Shown piece by piece: positions 6,408-14,965 of a DNA stretch of 15,525 nucleotides. The translations under genes were made by a program, and so were the position numbers. The stretch lies in assembly GCA_051648485.1 (NCBI GenBank), contig JBOFFH010000075.1, forward strand, positions 1 to 15,525, written 5' to 3'. Every line of letters starts with the position of its first letter. The stretch's first letter is position 1. The notes beneath the pieces were generated by a model. That model saw only the letters and a program-made list of their open reading frames with translations, was not told the DNA's origin and did no database searches. The DNA comes from JAGNZR01 sp051648485 (GTDB lineage: Bacteria > Fusobacteriota > Fusobacteriia > Fusobacteriales > Fusobacteriaceae).

Positions 6408-8834
6408 ATGAAAATGAAAAAACTGCTATATATTTTAGGGTTTGTGGTGGTAACAATTTTAGGATATTTAAACTATTTCAGCGATGAAACTTTAGAAAAG
6501 GGTAAAGAAACAGTTATAGAAACTAAATTGGCTAAATATGTGAGTGAAGAATACAAAATAGATGCAGATAATCAAAAAGATTATATGGATAAAAAAGAAA
6601 CTCTTTTCGAAAAGGCTAAGGCAACTTTAAAAGATACTTTGTTGACAGGTGATTCTGTACTTTTAGATTCAGCTAGAAATTTGATATTGAAAAATAATAT
6701 CCTGGGGAAAACAGCCAACGGTTGGAACTTCAATACTGAATCTCTGAAATATGATAAAAGTTTGGACAGATTAACAACAGATACAGGTATAAGTGCAAGT
6801 AATGAAGAGTTGGGAATAAAAATTAAAGGTGACAAGTTGAGTGCTGACAGTAAAATGACAGATGTCAATTTAATAGGAAATGTAGTCATAGAAAATCCTA
6901 AGTTGAATATAACTGCTGACCTTGCCACTTATTCAAATGTGGATAAAAAAATGCTTGTTCAAGGCAATGTAAAACTGGAAGGAAAAAATTATCCTCAAAA
7001 ACTGATGGGAGATTTTGGAACTTTAGTTTATGATGGGAACAATAAAGAGATCACGGCAGATGAAGAATTCCAAATGACTTATGGAGATATTGTTTTCAAA
7101 GGAAAGTATTTTAAATATAATCAGGAAAAAGATACTCTTATAGCCAATAAAGATTTAGTAATCGTTGGAAAAGATTACACTATAACTTTAGACAAAATAA
7201 CAAAAGATTCCGACAGCGATATTTTAAATTTAGGTGGAAAAATAATAGGAACTGGAACCGAATATAGTTTTTCGGCCGATTCTGGAAAATACAATTTAAA
7301 AACAAAAGAGTTAGAGCTTTTGAATAACGTAGAAATAAAAAATAAAAACAATGATGAGTTGAAAGGTGAAAGAATAGTTTACAGTGAAATCACAAAAATT
7401 TTAGAAGGTTTTGGTGTTGAAGAACCCTTGGTTTACAAAAGTCAAAACAGAGAATTGATGACAAGCTATTTAAACTATGACACTAACACCGAAATTTTAT
7501 CTTTAAACAAGGGATTCAGATTTAAAGATAAAACATATTTTGGTAAAGGTGAAAAATTAGTTTATAACAAATTGGCCAACGATGGCATTGTAGAAAATGT
7601 AGAGATAAATTCAGAAACTAGAAAAATGGTCACGTCTGAACTGGATTACAACGGGAATGAAAAAAAAGTGAATATTCCAAAAGAGTTCATTATGACTAGT
7701 GAAGATAATGCGGAAAAGTTCGTATCTAAAAATGGTGTTTTTTACACAGAAAAAAACATATTACAAACAGAAGAAGCTTTTGAATATTTTAGTGGTAAAA
7801 CTGTTGCCACAGGAACTGGAATCATTTACAACACCCTAACAGGAGCTGGTGAATCGATTAAAGGAATAATAGTTGAAAACAAGCTAGAAAAAACTTTAAT
7901 GACTGGTGATAAAATTATTTTGAAAAATAAAGATACCGTAGAACTGGTTGAAAATGTTAAATTTAGTGGAATGGGCTATAAAACTGCGGTAAAAAAAGCT
8001 GAATATTCAATTTCTAAAAACATTTTAAAAATTAATGAAAGGGTAAAGATTGTTTCAGTGGAAAAAAATGAAGTGTTAGAGATGGATAATCCACTTATTG
8101 ATCTCACAAAAACAACTTTAACAGGAAAAAACTTCAATTTAAAAGATGATGTTAAAACAGTAACATCTCCACAAGCCACTTATAACTATAAAACAGGGGA
8201 AATTGATGGTAAAGGTATAAAAATGGTTACAGATAAAAATGAAACTTTTACTGGAAATAAACTATCTGGAAATTTTATATCTGGAATAATCGATATTACA
8301 GGTGATGTAAAAGCTAGAATTTATGATAATGATGAACCAATAGATTTTAGTGGAAAATTTGTTAAAGTTTATTTAGATAAAACTGGTTCAAGTTCTAAAA
8401 TTAAAAAAATAGAAGTGAGAGAAAACTCTACCATAAAAAATAAAGAAACTACACTGTATTCTAAAAATATAGATGTGGATACGGTGAAAAAAATTGCTGA
8501 AGTTTATCCTAATCCAGTGGCAATTTTAAAAGATCCCAAAAATGGTGACAGTGAGGTGACTTCGAAAACTGCAACTTTCAATATGGGTAAAAATAGAATT
8601 TATATGAACGAAGGTGTGAATTTTAAAAATACGAATCCAGAAAAAGGAACAACAACAGGAGTGGCAGGTTCTGGAATAATTAATACAACAGATAAAACAA
8701 TAGAACTTAAAGAAAAACCAGTTATAGATTCTCCTGATGCTGTAATAACTGCGGATAAAATGATTTATAATTCTGTAACAAGAAAAGTAAACGCCACAGG
8801 AAATGTTGTGGTAGACTATAAAGAGAAAAAATAG
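6408..8834 (+). CDS. Large membrane-anchored OstA/LptC-like LPS transport protein
   Basis: The 808-residue product has a short basic N-terminus and one hydrophobic segment (about residues 5-24, LLYILGFVVVTILGYLNYF), so it is probably an inner-membrane anchor with a periplasmic body. The body is rich in beta-strand-like, Lys/Asn/Gly/Thr-rich sequence and repeats a loose pattern A-x-x-Y-x-x-x-T-K-x-(8)-N/G-N/V seen in OstA/LptA/LptC jellyroll domains. Clear examples are at about 170-192 (ADLATYSNVDKK..GNV), 289-310 (SADSGKYNLKTKELEL), 587-607 (SPQATYNYKTGEI) and 782-804 (ADKMIYNSVTRKV..GNVVV). It lies 13 bases upstream of lptB, the ATPase of LPS export. LptC and LptA in E. coli are each only about 190 residues. 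I infer an LptC-type anchor fused to a long LptA-like bridge. The family assignment is solid in kind but the exact role is not proven. AGGAGG 5 bases before the ATG supports the start. Confidence 0.8.
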   Translation: MKMKKLLYILGFVVVTILGYLNYFSDETLEKGKETVIETKLAKYVSEEYKIDADNQKDYMDKKETLFEKAKATLKDTLLTGDSVLLDSARNLILKNNILGKTANGWNFNTESLKYDKSLDRLTTDTGISASNEELGIKIKGDKLSADSKMTDVNLIGNVVIENPKLNITADLATYSNVDKKMLVQGNVKLEGKNYPQKLMGDFGTLVYDGNNKEITADEEFQMTYGDIVFKGKYFKYNQEKDTLIANKDLVIVGKDYTITLDKITKDSDSDILNLGGKIIGTGTEYSFSADSGKYNLKTKELELLNNVEIKNKNNDELKGERIVYSEITKILEGFGVEEPLVYKSQNRELMTSYLNYDTNTEILSLNKGFRFKDKTYFGKGEKLVYNKLANDGIVENVEINSETRKMVTSELDYNGNEKKVNIPKEFIMTSEDNAEKFVSKNGVFYTEKNILQTEEAFEYFSGKTVATGTGIIYNTLTGAGESIKGIIVENKLEKTLMTGDKIILKNKDTVELVENVKFSGMGYKTAVKKAEYSISKNILKINERVKIVSVEKNEVLEMDNPLIDLTKTTLTGKNFNLKDDVKTVTSPQATYNYKTGEIDGKGIKMVTDKNETFTGNKLSGNFISGIIDITGDVKARIYDNDEPIDFSGKFVKVYLDKTGSSSKIKKIEVRENSTIKNKETTLYSKNIDVDTVKKIAEVYPNPVAILKDPKNGDSEVTSKTATFNMGKNRIYMNEGVNFKNTNPEKGTTTGVAGSGIINTTDKTIELKEKPVIDSPDAVITADKMIYNSVTRKVNATGNVVVDYKEKK

Positions 8835-8847
8835 TGAGGGGGATTGG

Positions 8848-9573
8848 ATGATAAGTTTAGCAGCAGAAAACCTATGCAAATCCTATAAAGGAAGACAGGT
8901 TGTAAAAGGGGTCAGTTTAGAAGTTAACAAAGGAGAGATTGTAGGGCTTTTAGGTCCAAATGGAGCGGGAAAAACTACAACTTTTTATATGATAACAGGA
9001 ATAGTTAAACCTGACAGTGGAATAGTTATGTGCAATGAAATTGAGGTGACTGAATTACCTATATATAAAAGAGCCAATATGGGAATAGGTTATTTAGCTC
9101 AAGAGCCATCTGTTTTTAGAAATTTAACAGTGGAAGATAATCTGTTGGCAGTACTCGAAATGAGAGGTTACTCTAAAGATAAGCAACAAGAGGAGATGAA
9201 TAGACTTTTAGAAGAATTTAAATTGACTCATGTTAGAAAATCTTTGGGATATTCGTTGTCTGGTGGAGAACGTAGAAGAGTAGAGATAGCTAGAACAATA
9301 GCCAACAATCCAGATTTTATTCTTTTGGATGAACCTTTTGCAGGAGTAGACCCTATAGCTGTTGAAGATATCCAAGGTATAATTAGATATTTAAAAGAAA
9401 AAGGTTTGGGAATTTTAATCACAGATCACTCAGTAAGAGAGACTCTTAGTATAACAGATAGAGCTTACATAATGGCAGAAGGAGAAGTTTTGGTGAGTGG
9501 AACTCCTCAAGAAATAGCCAATAATGAAAAAGCAAAACAAGTTTATTTGGGACAAAATTTTAAGTTGGATTAG
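8848..9573 (+). CDS. lptB: LPS export ABC transporter ATP-binding protein LptB
   Basis: LptB is the cytoplasmic ATPase that, with membrane partners LptF and LptG, extracts lipopolysaccharide from the inner membrane and pushes it along the LptC-LptA bridge. The 241-residue product closely follows LptB of proteobacteria along its whole length. It starts with LAAENLCKSYKGRQVVKGVSL, then Walker A GPNGAGKTT at 36-44. The Q-loop region is GYLAQEPSVFRNLTV. The signature LSGGERRRVEIAR starts at 137, Walker B is LLDEPFAGVDPI with D161-E162, and the switch His194 lies in LITDHSVRET. It ends YLGQNFKLD, like the LptB C-terminus. GAGGGGG lies upstream of the ATG. LptF/LptG are not in the window. The gene directly follows the LptC-like gene and appears co-transcribed with it. 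Confidence 0.96.
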   Translation: MISLAAENLCKSYKGRQVVKGVSLEVNKGEIVGLLGPNGAGKTTTFYMITGIVKPDSGIVMCNEIEVTELPIYKRANMGIGYLAQEPSVFRNLTVEDNLLAVLEMRGYSKDKQQEEMNRLLEEFKLTHVRKSLGYSLSGGERRRVEIARTIANNPDFILLDEPFAGVDPIAVEDIQGIIRYLKEKGLGILITDHSVRETLSITDRAYIMAEGEVLVSGTPQEIANNEKAKQVYLGQNFKLD

Positions 9574-9602
9574 ATAAAATTTAGTTAAGTTCAATAAAAA
9601 TA

Positions 9603-9631
9603 TAGAAAAAAATCAAAAAATAGTTTAAAAT
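9603..9631 (+). promoter_or_regulatory. Possible weak promoter upstream of alaS
   Basis: The 98-bp lptB-alaS gap is the widest in the plus-strand run and is very AT-rich. TAGAAA (9603-9608, four of six consensus bases) and TAAAAT (9626-9631) are 17 bases apart. There is no hairpin or terminator in the gap, so read-through from lptB is also possible. In such AT-rich DNA this match could arise by chance. Confidence 0.35.
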
Positions 9632-9671
9632 AAGAGTTCAAATATATTTTTTTAGGAGAGAGGGGTAATTT

Positions 9672-12278
9672 ATGTTAACAGGAAATATGATAAGAACAAA
9701 ATTTATAGAGTTTTTTAAAGACAAGCAACACAGACATTTTGAAAGCGCATCTTTAATCCCGGATGATCCAACACTGCTACTTACAGTGGCTGGAATGGTT
9801 CCATTTAAACCATATTTTTTAGGTCAAAAAGAAGCTCCTTATGGAAGAGTAACAACTTATCAAAAATGTATTCGTACAAATGATTTAGATAATGTTGGAA
9901 GAACAGCAAGACACCACACATTTTTTGAGATGCTAGGAAACTTTTCTTTTGGAGATTACTTTAAAGAAGAAGCTATAGTTTGGTCTTGGGAGTTTATAAC
10001 AGAAGTTTTACAACTTCCTAAAGACAAACTTTGGATCTCAGTATTCACAACAGATGATGAAGCTGAAGAGATGTGGATAAAAAAGTGTGATTTTCCTAAA
10101 TCACGTATAGTAAGAATGGGAGAAAGTGAAAACTGGTGGTCAGCAGGACCAACTGGTTCTTGTGGACCTTGTTCAGAGATTCATGTAGATTTGGGTCCAG
10201 CTTATGGAGGAGACGAAAACTCTAAGCTTGGAGATGAAGGAACTGATAATAGATTTATAGAGATATGGAATCTAGTATTTACAGAGTACAACAGAAAAGA
10301 AGATGGAACTTTAGAGTTTCTACCTAAGAAAAATATAGATACAGGAGCTGGACTAGAAAGAGTTGCAGCCATGGTTCAAGGTAAATCAAATAACTTTGAA
10401 ACAGATTTAATTTTTCCAATAGTAGAAATGGCAGGAGTTTTAACTAATACCCAATATGGTGACTCTCCTGAAATAGATTTCTCATTAAAAGTTATAACAG
10501 ATCACAGTAGAGCAGTAACTTTCCTTATAAATGATGGAGTATTGCCATCAGCAGAAGGAAGAGGATACATTTTACGTAGAATCTTGAGAAGAGCCGTTCG
10601 TCATGGAAGAGTTTTAGGAACTAAAGATCTATTCCTCCATAAAATGGTGGATACAGTTGTAGAACTTATGAAAGAAGCTTATCCTGATTTAATAAAAAAT
10701 CTAGAATATATCAAAAAAATAGTTAAAATAGAAGAAGAAAGTTTTTCTAAAACTTTGGATCAAGGAATACAACTTGTAAACAATGAAATAAAATATCTAA
10801 AAGAATCTGGAAAAAAAGAGCTTCCAGGAGAGATAAGTTTTAAAATGTATGATACTTATGGATTCCCATTTGAATTGACACTGGAAATTTGTGAGCAATC
10901 AGGAATAAAAGTATGTGAAGAAGCTTTTAAAATAGAAGTTGAAAAGCAAAAAGAAAAAGCTCGTGCTGGAAGAAAAATAGTTATGGAAAAAGGTCAAGAT
11001 AGTTTTATTGAAGAGTTTTATGACAAATTCGGAGTTACTGATTTCAGAGGTTATGAATCTACAACTGGCGAAGGAAAACTTTTAAGTATCAAAAAAAGAG
11101 AGGATGGAAACTACAACTTAATTTTTGATAACACTGTTTTTTATGCTGAGTCTGGTGGACAAGAGTGTGACAAAGGAACTGTGAGAGCTGGAGAAATAAT
11201 TGGAAGAGTTTTAGATGTTCAAAAGCAAAAAGAGATATACACTCACATAGTTAAAATCGAAACAAAACCTGAAGAACTAAAATCGGGAGAAATTTTCACT
11301 CAGATAGTAGATGCTGAAAGAAGAGCTAAAATATCGAAAAACCACACTGCCACTCACTTACTTCAACAAGCTTTAAAAGATGTGTTGGGAAATCATGTGG
11401 CTCAAGCTGGTTCACAAGTTGGAGAGGACAAGCTAAGATTTGACTTTAACCATTTTGAATCGGTTACAGCCGAAGAGTTACAAGCTGTTGAAAACGCTAT
11501 AAATAAAAAAATAGCAGAAGATATAGTTGTAAGTGTAGATGTTATGAGTATGAATAGGGCTAAAGAGATCGGTGCTACCGCTTTATTTGGAGATAAATAC
11601 GGTGACACTGTAAGAGTTGCAAATATTGGTGGATATTCGGTAGAACTTTGTGGAGGAATTCACGTGGAAAACATCTCAAAAATAGGAGTTTTCAAAATAA
11701 TTTCTGAAGGTGGAGTTGCAGCTGGCGTTCGTAGAATAGAAGCTATGACAAGTTTTACTGCTTATTCTGAACTCAATAAAGTTGAAAAAACAGCTAAAAA
11801 AATAGCTAAAGAATTGAAAGTAGACGTGTCAATATTGGATGAAAGAGTAGAAAAAATAATAGAGCTTACAAAAGATCAAGCTAAAGAGATAGAAATGTTA
11901 AAATCAAAGTTGGCATCTTTTGAAGCCGAAGCTATGTTCAGTGAAGTTATCCAAATAAACGGAGTTAAAGTTTTAATTAAAAACTTTGTTGGAAAAGATG
12001 CTGATTATTTAAGAGAAATTACAGATAAAGCAAAAGCCAAATTGACTAGTTGTGTGATAGTTTTAGGAAGTGACACCGAAAAAGCTGTATTTGCTGTAGG
12101 AGTAACAAAAGACTTGATCTCTAAAGTTAAAGCTGGAGATTTAGTTCGTGAAGCTGCTAAAATAGCTGGAGGAAATGGTGGAGGAAGACCTGATTTTGCT
12201 CAAGCTGGTGGAAAAGATGGAAATAAAGTAATAGATGCTTTAAATGCAGTTAGAGAAATCCTTAAAAACTCTCTATAA
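9672..12278 (+). CDS. alaS: Alanine-tRNA ligase (alanyl-tRNA synthetase)
   Basis: AlaRS charges tRNA-Ala with alanine and removes mischarged serine and glycine. The 868-residue product is full length (876 in E. coli). The class II catalytic domain is at the N-terminus, with DDPTLLLTVAGMVPFKPYFLG, then RHHTFFEMLGNFSFGDYF, then ESENWWSAGPTGSCGPCSEI. The tRNA-binding region contains AEGRGYILRRILRRAVRHGR. The editing domain carries the zinc ligands H558 and H562 (HTATH) and C660 and H664 (CGGIH). The C-terminal C-Ala domain has the glycine-rich GGNGGGRPDFAQAGG. The ATG at 9672 follows AGGAGAGAGGGG with a 6-base spacer. It is 11 bases upstream of ruvX, a common neighbour of alaS. There is no room for a T-box leader in the upstream gap. 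Confidence 0.98.
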   Translation: MLTGNMIRTKFIEFFKDKQHRHFESASLIPDDPTLLLTVAGMVPFKPYFLGQKEAPYGRVTTYQKCIRTNDLDNVGRTARHHTFFEMLGNFSFGDYFKEEAIVWSWEFITEVLQLPKDKLWISVFTTDDEAEEMWIKKCDFPKSRIVRMGESENWWSAGPTGSCGPCSEIHVDLGPAYGGDENSKLGDEGTDNRFIEIWNLVFTEYNRKEDGTLEFLPKKNIDTGAGLERVAAMVQGKSNNFETDLIFPIVEMAGVLTNTQYGDSPEIDFSLKVITDHSRAVTFLINDGVLPSAEGRGYILRRILRRAVRHGRVLGTKDLFLHKMVDTVVELMKEAYPDLIKNLEYIKKIVKIEEESFSKTLDQGIQLVNNEIKYLKESGKKELPGEISFKMYDTYGFPFELTLEICEQSGIKVCEEAFKIEVEKQKEKARAGRKIVMEKGQDSFIEEFYDKFGVTDFRGYESTTGEGKLLSIKKREDGNYNLIFDNTVFYAESGGQECDKGTVRAGEIIGRVLDVQKQKEIYTHIVKIETKPEELKSGEIFTQIVDAERRAKISKNHTATHLLQQALKDVLGNHVAQAGSQVGEDKLRFDFNHFESVTAEELQAVENAINKKIAEDIVVSVDVMSMNRAKEIGATALFGDKYGDTVRVANIGGYSVELCGGIHVENISKIGVFKIISEGGVAAGVRRIEAMTSFTAYSELNKVEKTAKKIAKELKVDVSILDERVEKIIELTKDQAKEIEMLKSKLASFEAEAMFSEVIQINGVKVLIKNFVGKDADYLREITDKAKAKLTSCVIVLGSDTEKAVFAVGVTKDLISKVKAGDLVREAAKIAGGNGGGRPDFAQAGGKDGNKVIDALNAVREILKNSL

Positions 12279-12289
12279 TCGGAGGAAAA

Positions 12290-12709
12290 GTGAATAAAAA
12301 ATATATTGCCTTAGATATAGGCGATGTTAGAATAGGAGTGGCAAAATCAGATGTACTGGGAATGGTTGCCACTCCCTTAGAAGTAATAAATAGAAAAAAG
12401 CAAAAATCTGTACCAAGAATCAAAGAGATTTGTATTCAAGAAAATTGTAAAAAATTAATTATAGGGATTCCAAAATCTTTAGATGGAACAGAAAAACGTC
12501 AAGCTGAAAAAGTTCGTGAATATATGGAAAAAATCAAAAGAAACATTCCAGATGTAGAGTTTTTTGAAATTGACGAAAGATTGACAACCGTTTCGGCAGA
12601 TAGAACACTGACAGAAATGGGAACTAAAGGGGCGATAGAAAAAAGAAAAGTAGTAGATAAAATAGCAGCAGCAATAATACTACAAACTTTTTTAGATACA
12701 AAAAGATAA
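12290..12709 (+). CDS. ruvX: YqgF/RuvX family RNase H-like nuclease (Holliday junction resolvase-like)
   Basis: This family has an RNase H-like fold. Members are annotated as putative Holliday junction resolvases, and E. coli YqgF is tied to pre-16S rRNA 5' end processing. The 139-residue product has the family's conserved blocks: LDIGDVRIGVA near the N-terminus, IGIPKSLDGTEKRQ around 58-71, and EIDERLTTVSA around 93-103. The likely metal-binding acids are D9, E96 and D123 (VVDKIAAAIILQ). The start is GTG at 12290, just after GGAGG (12281-12285), with no ATG alternative that keeps the first strand. It sits 11 bases after alaS and 20 bases before secD. The rRNA-processing role would suit the translation-linked neighbourhood, but that is inference. 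Confidence 0.95.
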   Translation: MNKKYIALDIGDVRIGVAKSDVLGMVATPLEVINRKKQKSVPRIKEICIQENCKKLIIGIPKSLDGTEKRQAEKVREYMEKIKRNIPDVEFFEIDERLTTVSADRTLTEMGTKGAIEKRKVVDKIAAAIILQTFLDTKR

Positions 12710-12729
12710 AAGAAAAGTGGGAGAGAAAA

Positions 12730-13965
12730 ATGAAGAAAACAATATTTATCAGATTAATGTTTGCACTTCTAGTAGTGTTAATGGCAGCTTATACAGCTTT
12801 TAACAAACCAATAAAACTTGGACTAGATTTAAAAGGTGGAGTTTACGCAGTTTTAGAAGCAGAAATGAGTGAAAACAGTCCTGTTATAGACGATGAAGCT
12901 ATGGACAGATTAGTTGAAGTTTTAGACCGTAGAATAAACGGACTGGGAGTTGCCGAATCAGTCGTTCAAAAAGCTGGAAGCAACAGAGTGATAATAGAAT
13001 TGCCAGGTGTTAAAGACCCAGAAGAAGCTATAAACCTTATCGGAAAAACAGCTCTTATGGAGTTTAGAATTATGAACGCTGACGAAACGTTAGGTCCTGC
13101 ACTTTTAACAGGTTCAGCTCTTAAAAAAGCAGATGTTTCTTATGATAATCTTGGAAGACCTCAAATTCAATTTGAGATGACAAATGAAGGAGCAATTAAA
13201 TTTGCTGAAATTACAAGAACAAATATAGGAAAAAGATTGGCTATAACTATGGATGGAACTATCCAAACAGCTCCAACTATCAATTCAGAAATTCCAGGTG
13301 GAAATGGTGTTATAACTGGAAACTACACAGTTGATGAAGCTAAAGCTACAGCTACTCTTTTAAATGCAGGAGCTCTTCCTGTTAAAGCTGAAATAGTAGA
13401 AACTAGAACTATAGGTGCATCTCTTGGAGATGAATCTATTGCAAAAAGTGAGCGAGCAGGAATATTTGCTTTGATTCTTATAGGGGTATTTATGCTTATA
13501 TTCTACAGAGTTCCAGGAATAGTGGCCAATGTGGCACTTTTAATCTTTGGACTGATAGTTTTTGCAACTTTAAACTTTATAGATGCAACTCTTACACTAC
13601 CTGGAATAGCGGGAATAATCTTATCAGTAGGTATGGCTGTAGATACAAATGTAATTATTTTTGAAAGAATAAAAGATGAACTACGTCTTGGAAACAGCGT
13701 TGAAGGTTCTATCAATTCAGGGTTTAAAAAAGGATTTTCATCTATTATAGATTCAAATGTAACAACTATAATAATTACAACAATCTTATTTATCTTTGGA
13801 ACAGGAGCAGTAAAAGGATTTGCAATCACCCTTACAATAGGAGTTGTGGCATCTATGTTTACAGCTATCACTCTTACAAAAGTTATACTGATAGCCTTTG
13901 TAGAATCTTTAAATTTAAAGAAACCAGAGCTATTTGGTGTTAAGAGGGGGATTAAGAATGTATAA
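12730..13965 (+). CDS. secD: Protein translocase subunit SecD (short form)
   Basis: SecD, with SecF, uses the proton or sodium gradient to help the SecYEG channel pull proteins across the inner membrane. The 411-residue product has one N-terminal membrane segment (about 4-23), the LGLDLKGGVYAVLEAE motif, and the periplasmic P1 region with RRINGLGVAE and GKTALMEFR. Five membrane segments follow from about residue 244. Among these are GIFALILIGVFMLIFY and the functionally important VGMAVDTNVIIFERI, with D305 expected to match the transport-linked Asp in TM4 of E. coli SecD. It is much shorter than E. coli SecD (615 residues), mostly by reduction of the periplasmic domain, as in some other bacteria. 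GGGAG lies 6 bases before the ATG. It overlaps secF by 8 bases. Confidence 0.96.
   Translation: MKKTIFIRLMFALLVVLMAAYTAFNKPIKLGLDLKGGVYAVLEAEMSENSPVIDDEAMDRLVEVLDRRINGLGVAESVVQKAGSNRVIIELPGVKDPEEAINLIGKTALMEFRIMNADETLGPALLTGSALKKADVSYDNLGRPQIQFEMTNEGAIKFAEITRTNIGKRLAITMDGTIQTAPTINSEIPGGNGVITGNYTVDEAKATATLLNAGALPVKAEIVETRTIGASLGDESIAKSERAGIFALILIGVFMLIFYRVPGIVANVALLIFGLIVFATLNFIDATLTLPGIAGIILSVGMAVDTNVIIFERIKDELRLGNSVEGSINSGFKKGFSSIIDSNVTTIIITTILFIFGTGAVKGFAITLTIGVVASMFTAITLTKVILIAFVESLNLKKPELFGVKRGIKNV
13945..13950 (+). promoter_or_regulatory. Ribosome binding site that fixes the secF start
   Basis: AGGGGG inside the last secD codons lies 7 bases before the ATG at 13958. A possible TTG start at 13934 lies upstream of this site and would add eight residues (MVLRGGLR) encoded by the Shine-Dalgarno region itself, so it is not preferred. 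Confidence 0.75.
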
Positions 13966-14896
13966 TTTAAATATTATCAAGAGAAGTAAGATGTATGTAG
14001 GTATCTCTATAGCTGCTACCATATTGGCAATATGTATACTTTTCTTTAAAGGATTGAATTATGGTATAGATTTTACAGGTGGAAATATTTTTCAACTAAA
14101 ATTTTCTAAAACTTTGACTTTGAGTGAAGTTAACACTTTTTTAGACAAACTTTCAGTTGAAACTAAAGAGCTCGATTCAAGATCAAGAAAAGTTCAACTT
14201 TCAGAAGAAAATACAGTTATAATAAGAACTCCTGAAATGAATGAAACGGCTAAAAATGAGTTTGTAAAAAATATGAAAGAGTTAGGAGATTTTCAAGTTG
14301 AAAAAACTGAAAAAGTTGGAGCAAGTATAGGAAAAGATCTGAAAACTTCAGCTATGTACTCTTTAATTGTAGGATGTATACTTATAGCTCTTTATATCAC
14401 GATGAGATATGAGTATAAATTTGCAGTGGGAGCCATAATAACTTTGGTTCATGATGTGGCAATAGCTTTAGGAGTTATATCTCTTTTAGGTTATGAGATA
14501 AACAGTGATTTTATAGCAGCAGTACTTACAATTTTAGGATACTCTATAAATGATACTATCATAATTTATGACAGAATACGTGAGAAACTAAGAGATAAAA
14601 GTAGAACTGATTTTACTTTTGGTGATATACTGAACATAAGTATAAACGATGTGTTGATCAGATCGATCAACACATCTGTAACAACTCTTTTGGCAGCAGT
14701 GGCTATTTTAGTTTTTGGTGGAGACTCTCTAAGAACATTTATAGTTACACTGATAGTTGGAGTAGCAGCAGGTTCTTACTCATCAATATTCTTGGCAACT
14801 CCTTTGATCTATCTAATGGATAAAGATAGAGATGGAAAAGGAACTATAGAGTTTAAAGATGAGGACGAAAATTACGAAGAAAAAATAGTAGTATAA
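13958..14896 (+). CDS. secF: Protein translocase subunit SecF
   Basis: SecF pairs with SecD in the membrane complex that powers late steps of protein export. The 312-residue product has an N-terminal membrane segment (about 13-30), the SecF-typical GLNYGIDFTGGNIFQL, a small periplasmic domain, and five more membrane segments. The conserved TM4 block LTILGYSINDTIIIYDRIRE contains D199, and DVLIRSINTSVTTLL contains R235. By position these match the conserved Asp213 and Arg247 of E. coli SecF needed for proton-driven export. The start at 13958 overlaps the secD stop by 8 bases, a typical coupled arrangement. A perfect 12-bp inverted repeat lies within the codons for residues 231-240 and is listed separately. 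A G-rich hairpin follows the stop. Confidence 0.97.
   Translation: MYNLNIIKRSKMYVGISIAATILAICILFFKGLNYGIDFTGGNIFQLKFSKTLTLSEVNTFLDKLSVETKELDSRSRKVQLSEENTVIIRTPEMNETAKNEFVKNMKELGDFQVEKTEKVGASIGKDLKTSAMYSLIVGCILIALYITMRYEYKFAVGAIITLVHDVAIALGVISLLGYEINSDFIAAVLTILGYSINDTIIIYDRIREKLRDKSRTDFTFGDILNISINDVLIRSINTSVTTLLAAVAILVFGGDSLRTFIVTLIVGVAAGSYSSIFLATPLIYLMDKDRDGKGTIEFKDEDENYEEKIVV
14648..14676. repeat. Perfect 12-bp inverted repeat inside secF
   Basis: GATGTGTTGATC (14648-14659) and GATCAACACATC (14665-14676) are exact reverse complements separated by five bases (AGATC). The repeat is in frame with secF codons for DVLIRSINT around the conserved Arg235. There is no T run after it, so it does not look like a terminator. 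The codons used include two ATC and a TCG, in a genome that favours A/T in third positions. Confidence 0.85.
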
Positions 14897-14903
14897 TCTA
14901 AAT

Positions 14904-14935
14904 GAGGGGGGTGGCTAAAATTTAGGCACCCTTTT
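14904..14935 (+). terminator. Probable intrinsic terminator after secF
   Basis: GGGTG (14909-14913) pairs with CACCC (14927-14931). After a G-G mismatch, CTA pairs with TAG, with an A/T loop, and four T residues (14932-14935) follow. The hairpin is strong and placed 8 bases after the secF stop. The short T run makes it a moderate terminator, so partial read-through into the methyltransferase gene is possible. Confidence 0.65.
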
Positions 14936-14965
14936 CAACTAAAAAATGATTGAAGGAGTAATAAA

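Noticed and set aside
8526..8879. Minus-strand open frame of 117 codons opposite the end of the LptC-like gene
   Set aside because: It lies wholly antisense to a well-supported gene, has a Cys/His/Phe-rich composition typical of reversed A-rich coding DNA, and shows no family motif. The same applies to other antisense frames opposite dus, mutS, alaS and secD.
9574..9671. Possible T-box or other riboswitch before alaS
   Set aside because: The gap is only 98 bases, almost all A and T, with no stable hairpin, specifier loop or terminator.
13934..13957. Upstream TTG start for secF
   Set aside because: The added residues are encoded by the ribosome binding site region of the better ATG at 13958.
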